Assembly: GCF_037975245.1 (NCBI RefSeq)
Contig: NC_092572.1
Location: 30,973,989 to 31,037,988 of the forward strand
Length of the DNA: 64,000 nt
From: Apostichopus japonicus
Taxonomy: Eukaryota; Echinodermata; Holothuroidea; Aspidochirotida; Stichopodidae
Direction of reading: 5' to 3'
The position numbers and the translations under genes are program-made. Positions 58,654 to 64,000 of this stretch are shown here, piece after piece (position 1 is the first letter of the stretch; each line of letters opens with the position of its first letter). Below the pieces are notes generated by a model, which did not search any database, had not been told where the DNA came from, and was given only the letters and a program-made list of their open reading frames with translations.

Positions 58654-59018
58654 CAAGGGCGTAGGAACCGGGGGGGCTGGGGGCGCCAGCCCCCCCAGTG
58701 AAAAATGTGGAGGGGCGGAAGTATCATTCCGCCCCCCCGGTTCGCAAGTCAGAAAACCCCTTTTTCATTTCCAAATGAGAAAAAAAATCTCATTTGGAGC
58801 ACCAAATTGCATCTAAGGCCAGGTGAAAATACAAAATTAAGTTTACAAAATGGAGTGGGTGTTGAAGTGTGCTATATTGCACCAAATTGCATCTGAGGCC
58901 ACCTGGAAATGCAAAAAATTCCAAAGGGGAGGGGGAGACCCCCTCCCCTTAGACCCCTCCCCCAGGCCGGCTATTAGTCTTCAGCCCCCCCACTCAAAAG
59001 TACCTTCCTACGCCACTG
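58654..59018. mobile_element. hAT-like MITE, 365 bp, intact TSD
   Basis: Ends CAAGGGCGTAGGAA and TTCCTACGCCACTG form an inverted repeat with two mismatches. The flanking 8-bp duplication aagctaca is exact (58646-58653 and 59019-59026). The interior is G/C-rich with a short internal direct repeat (caccaaattgcatct.aggcca at about 58,799 and 58,879). Confidence 0.8.
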
Positions 59019-59026
59019 AAGCTACA

Positions 59027-60180
59027 AGTATGACAAATGTAATGTATGCTGTAGAAACTGGTAGAGATCAGATCACTGACTTCATTAACATCACCGGAAA
59101 ATCACCAGCATTTGTAGCAAATATATACTGCAGTACTACTGAATGTACAACAAAGTACATGTTACAGTTACAATGACTAAATAGGGGAGAAGAAGGAGGA
59201 GGAGTTTAATACAGTATAATTACCACAATAGCAATCAGTTCAGCAAAGGGGATTATGAAGGCATGTTTGTTATACGACAAGTAGACTGGGAATTGGTTTT
59301 TGTCATATACACAATGCAATCAACTAGGAGTTTTATAACACATCATTTGTCCATGATAGAATTGCTCGGTTAATCGGGTAATATTTTATTTAAATATATA
59401 GTTTATTCAATGTGTCAATTTGCCAGTGTTGCCTCTTAAATACTATCAGAGAGTTTTCCCATTCCAATTTATGTAGTGTTGTACGTAGCTCATAGTCGTC
59501 AGTATCATATAAACAAGTATGTGCAAGTGGTATTTGCAAGTTGGTAATGTACTGTCCTCCTTTACATAGTAAGTATGATGAGAGAAAAGAACATTCAGAG
59601 TTCATTTTATCTGTTAAGTACTATATTAATGTTATGGTTGATAACATTTTGTAAAGGAAAATTCAGTAGAACTATGAATTATCTAACATTTCACAGAATG
59701 CATTTCAAAGAACATTGCAAAGACCATTGATGGTTACAGGATGTGTTTATTATCACTGTGAAGCATATATTAATACATATAGTGTATAACATGGATTGTC
59801 CTTACACTGTTTTTATTTACATGCACATTCTACCCAGTAGACCTACTATTAGTCAATAGCTTCCAGTTACATTCCAATCATCTTATCTTTAGCTAGTGGG
59901 AACGTTATGGTGTTAAAAAGCAAGTTCTTTGTTCATACATATTAGGTTTACATTAATAATGATAGCCTAATTATGTTCATGTTGTAATATTCAGTATAAC
60001 AAGTCTACAATAATATAACTGTGTGTATTTAAGCACACACTTTGTGTCACACAGTAATCAACATGCAAGTAGAAGATATTTTACACCTTTGTGGGTTTCA
60101 TATTCTTAGTTTTTTGTTGTGAGTTGTAACCAATTATGGTAACGGGCATATGTGTGTGTGTGTTACCTTGCTTGTTAACA
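59027..60180. other. No gene recognised
   Basis: AT-rich, no supported frame on either strand. Confidence 0.35.
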
Positions 60181-63100
60181 CAATAAGACTGGATGGACCT
60201 CAAACTTTCCTTGTGGTTAATCCATGATGATGTCAAGCATTTTGTTTACGGTGGAGGTGAAAGGTCGTGTGGGGTCAGCAGAGACGAAATGTGAAACTTT
60301 GTAAACACCATACTTGACCTTGGATGAATGTCATATTTAGTGTTTATTTGCTCTATACTCAATTAGATGAACCTCTATTGTTATCATTGGAGGTCAACTT
60401 TCACTTTAGGTCAGCAGAGATCAGAAGCTACAAATCTTCCAAACACGATATCTCAAGAAAGAAATATTGAATGAATCTCATATTACAATTTTGATACCCC
60501 ACATTTAAAATTCAAGAAACTTATTGTGTCAAAGGTCGTTTTAGGTCAGCAGAGGTACAAAAATGAAAAACTTTTTGAGAGGATATCTCAAGAGTTGAGT
60601 TTTGGATACTGCTTCATAATGAGAAAATTAATAAGGGGTTAATCAACGGTCTACCGTGCGTTACTCACAGGATTAATGCACGATCGGGGGATAATGCAAG
60701 CATCCAACGATAGCATTAACACCCGGAGTGCATTAATCATGTGAGTAACGCACGCTAGACCGTTGATTAACCCCGTTCATTCATACACTACCATTTGTGT
60801 AGGGGAAAAATCATAAAACAAAACATTTTTGGTTACATATAACCAAAGATTTATTAAAGTGATGCCCCGTAATTTTACCGTGCGTTACTCACAGGATTAA
60901 CCACGGTCAGCTGACCTGAAACGACCAATATGATTTAGGAATCTTTACTAAGTATGAATGAACTATGGTTTAATTGTTGGCGGTCAAAGGTTATTTGATT
61001 TCATGAACTTGAATAGTTTGTAAACATGATGTCTCATTGAAGGAATCTTGGACACAATTCTTATTTGGTATGTGGAGGCTCTATATTAGGTAATGAACCC
61101 TATTTTCCTTTTTGGATTTGATGATAATCTTAACCTTTGCATTCATGATGGTGTATATGTGTGTGTAATTGTGACGCCAAGCTTGACAACTTCAATGTAT
61201 TTTGGCATTCTGATAATAATCTTCTGGTCCCGCTGCCTCATTATTATAACTCGGCATGAACAAATGTATATTATTGTGATTTAATGATAGAAATAAACTA
61301 AACGAAACGTCATTTGATTTTATCAAAGTTCAAGGTTTGAAACATTGTAATGATATCAGATTTAGCAAACAAGAATTTAATCCAATACCCCATATGAGGA
61401 ACCCTCATAATGGGTTCCAAACATTGTCTGTTGCTTAATTAGCATCATCAATGAAGCTTGTGCCATAACAATCGTGTCTTTCTTTCTGTCAATATCTGTT
61501 CTAATGATATTTGCTGGCAATCCATTTGCTCAATCCTAAAGAAGGTTCTCCAATTTTTAGCCTTAGTTAATGGCCTCATTAATCTGTAAAAGATAAATCT
61601 ATGGTCATTGGTGGTCGAGACCGGTCCATATATGAAATAATTTATACAAATTCTTCTGCAAGGGTTTTAGTCTCTTCCAAGTGGACATTTCTTGCAATGG
61701 CTGATTGGAAAGGGCCACCAATGTGCCATCTCTCCAAAAGCTCGTTCACATTGCTAGCAAACAAGTTAGTAGAGGGCAGCCATTTTGTTTTCATAAAACT
61801 GGTCGCAGGTAACCTTGAGTATGATGTTATGTGAAAACAAAGTTGATTAAGTACTACATGCCATTGGTGCTCTCAACCAGATCTTTCTTATCTCCCTTTA
61901 AAAGCACTCAAGGATTATCAGAGTGTTTTATTGTAATGATTTACTCTGCCAATCACAGTTGTTGGAAATGTCTTTTTTCCTGCTGGATGATACGGTCAAG
62001 GTTTATTTCAGTGTATGGTAATATTGTATTTGTATATGGGTGAAGTATATTTGGACATGTTACTTTATTGATAACTGTTTGGAGTTTACAACAAAAGCAA
62101 TACTTTAGATAAAGTCTTCCAGTCACAATAGGTTTTGTTTGATGGAACGTTTGGCTTGTTTCAGTAATGAGTGGTAATGGGGTCAAAGGTCATTTCAGTT
62201 CAAAGCAGAGTTGTGTTTTTCTTCTAATGGTATTAATACGAAAGTTACTTACAAGCTTCCATAATTTGGAAATGGACAAGATTAAGTAGGACAAGCAGCG
62301 ATAGGTAAAGTTGGCTTCTTCCTTACTACACACTCGGCAACATTGAATGATGTATTTCATGGTGTATTAACCATGAACCATCATAGAAGGTGAAAAAAGT
62401 GCAAAAGTCAAATTAACTGCATTGCAATATCGCTGATGCTATAGTTAGTGGAAATCAATAGTTCCTTGATGTCAATAAAACAGCACAATCTGGCGTGGTC
62501 TTGTAGGCATGCTATCTCTTGTAAGGAACTTTTGGATGTCATATAAAAGATGTGTCTAATTACACCATCTTAACCACTGAACTGCATTTTTTTGCATATC
62601 TGTTTAATAAGGTTTGCTAAGCTTTTCTAAAGATTTCCCGAGAATTTAATCTTGCAAATAGCAAATGCTACTTTCTGGTAAAAGTCTTGGTTGTAAGATA
62701 TGTAGCTTTATAACTTTATATTTGCTCATGTAATCAGGTGAACAAAATAAATTAATGGAACGGAGTGATAGGCCTGTAAAATCATGTGCAGTGGTTTGAG
62801 AACTACTAAGTAAGTAATCCCACCCTAGTGAAGTAGCTCTCTTGCACTTCATGGGGTCAAAGGTCATTACAGGTCAAAGTAACTCAAGAATTGAGTCCAT
62901 GTTACAGTAAGGCGTGAATAAACTTCATACATTGTATGTTGATCTACATCAGTATTTTAAATTTATTGCTATTTCTGGCCAAACGTCTTTTAACGCAACT
63001 AGAAGTAAAAGTCTGACATACCGTTAACATTCTTACATATTTAGTATATAGATCCACCTTAATGAATAAGAGGACTTTATTGCTTTGTGGATATGAATTG

Positions 63101-63350
63101 TCTTTTTCAGTCGTCAGAGTTTAGTTTCAAAACCCTGCAAACTTAATAACAACAGACGATATAACTTGAATGACCATACGTATGGCGGTACGTACGGTAG
63201 AGCCACCGTCTTGAGTTGCGTTGTAATTGCAGGTCAAGGGTCATTTCAGTCAGCAGAGGTCAACAAGTAAAAGTCTTTTAATTAATAACTGATATCATAA
63301 GGTATCCATGTCTACCATACGTTATATGTAGCGCCAATTGTAAGTGCAAT
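60181..63350. repeat. AGGTCA-type dispersed repeat region
   Basis: Many diverged units: gaggtgaaaggtcgtgtggggtcagcagag (60,253), caaaggtcgttttaggtcagcagaggt (60,530), ggtcaaaggtcatttcagttcaaagcagag (62,180), ggtcaaaggtcattacaggtcaaa (62,854) and aggtcaagggtcatttcagtcagcagaggtc (63,231). Each is usually followed by a phrase like 'cttgtaaacaccatatctc'. Confidence 0.7.
60635..60774. mobile_element. Hairpin MITE with 47-bp arms
   Basis: Arms 60635-60681 and 60728-60774 are reverse complements with two mismatches (ggggttaatcaacggtct ... agaccgttgattaacccc; cgtgcgttactcaca). The spacer is 46 bp. A solitary arm-like piece (accgtgcgttactcacaggattaa) recurs at 60,879-60,902. Confidence 0.8.
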
Positions 63351-64000
63351 AAATCTGTCTTTAAATCCATCATCAACTGTACAAGATATTTTCGATGTTC
63401 ATTCTTATTTGTATAAAGCTCGTATGCATTACAACCGTAATGGTTCAGTACAAGAACGGTTATCGTTTTTTTTTTTTTTGGTCTGTTGGACAGCTATTTG
63501 ATCGGAGAATGGAGAAGAAATTCCCTCAAACTTTAGGATAGCTCCAAAGGTAAAAGTTGGATGAACGTCAATGCTTGAGATGTTATTTCACAAGAACCTG
63601 AAGTGGAAAATCCAACCTCCTGCAGATCGTGTTTGAATAAAATATGACTTAAAGAAATACAAAATCGGTTTTACTTTTTTGTTGCGTACTAAAGATTTAT
63701 TGTATAATACAGTATTTGCCCCACCCCCCCTTACAAACAATATGCAATAGACATATAACAATAATTAGTCTCATTTTGAGCAACAAGGACGGTGATGGGG
63801 GGGGGGGTAGGGGGTGACTGTATCAATCAATTATAGAAGAACCAAATGTGGAAACGATAGGGGTGTGGTCAATGTTTGACCGTCTTCTTTCTTCAACGTC
63901 CGTCATCCCCTTCATAGCTCTCATCATGCCATCCATACTGGTCCCCTCCCTTCAGTATCATCGTCCCCTTCAAATACAGGTTATCGTGACTATAGGTATA
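63351..64000. other. No gene recognised; low-complexity runs
   Basis: Poly-T at 63,467, poly-C at 63,722 and poly-G at 63,798. Nothing else was identified. Confidence 0.4.

Overview
The window is animal nuclear DNA, probably from an echinoderm. It has short coding exons with consensus gt/ag splice sites, long AT-rich introns, microsatellites, satellite arrays, and remnants of hAT-like, Ginger-like and Penelope-like elements. A holothurian (sea cucumber) is my best guess, from the multigene-style NLR and the repeats, but nothing here proves the class. There is no sign of prokaryotic operons, rRNA or CRISPR.

The main content is a plus-strand innate-immune-type gene. From 19,120 to 51,207 I can join 20 exons with matching splice phases into one 1,581-residue reading frame. 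In order it encodes two death-effector domains (DED), a NACHT ATPase, a short leucine-rich C-terminal extension, a death domain (DD1), a ZU5 domain, a UPA domain, Ser/Glu-rich linkers, a second death domain (DD2) and a stop. NACHT followed by ZU5-UPA (the vertebrate FIIND module) and a terminal death-fold domain is the layout of NLRP1. The ZU5/UPA part carries a Phe-Ser pair and an upstream His, spaced much as in self-cleaving CARD8, NLRP1 and PIDD1. This is the strongest candidate for an undescribed system.

Upstream, a start-codon exon at 3,491 joins in phase to an exon at 9,494-10,304 encoding a beta-propeller-like domain. That exon ends in a consensus splice donor in phase 0, which is the phase the DED exon at 19,120 needs. 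So the gene may start at 3,491 and encode about 1,862 residues (propeller-DED-DED-NACHT-DD-ZU5-UPA-DD). The alternative is that the propeller belongs to a separate gene ending at the stop at 10,320-10,322.

Layout. 1-3,490: AGGTCA-type repeat, G-rich hAT-like sequence, a probable 5'UTR exon, and a clean 301-bp MITE. 3,491-10,322: start exon, hAT transposase relic, a 666-bp direct duplication around a tRNA-like sequence, a foldback element, the propeller exon. 10,430-13,060: 222-bp satellite. 13,061-19,119: repeat-rich, without recognisable genes. 19,120-25,815: DED, NACHT and C-terminal exons. 25,816-36,807: large introns holding nested elements (26,745-28,837 and 34,083-36,769). 36,808-51,207: DD1, ZU5, UPA, linkers, DD2. 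About 2.5-2.9 kb carrying linker exon plus DD exon is duplicated (36.77-39.67 and 48.48-50.98 kb). 51,208-57,060: two further decayed death-domain copies on either side of a 144-bp satellite with an 864-bp higher-order period. 57,061-64,000: no genes recognised; one hAT-like MITE, one hairpin element, many AGGTCA repeats.

All functional statements rest on motif recognition by eye. Exon joins rest on splice consensus and phase; no transcript or database evidence was available.
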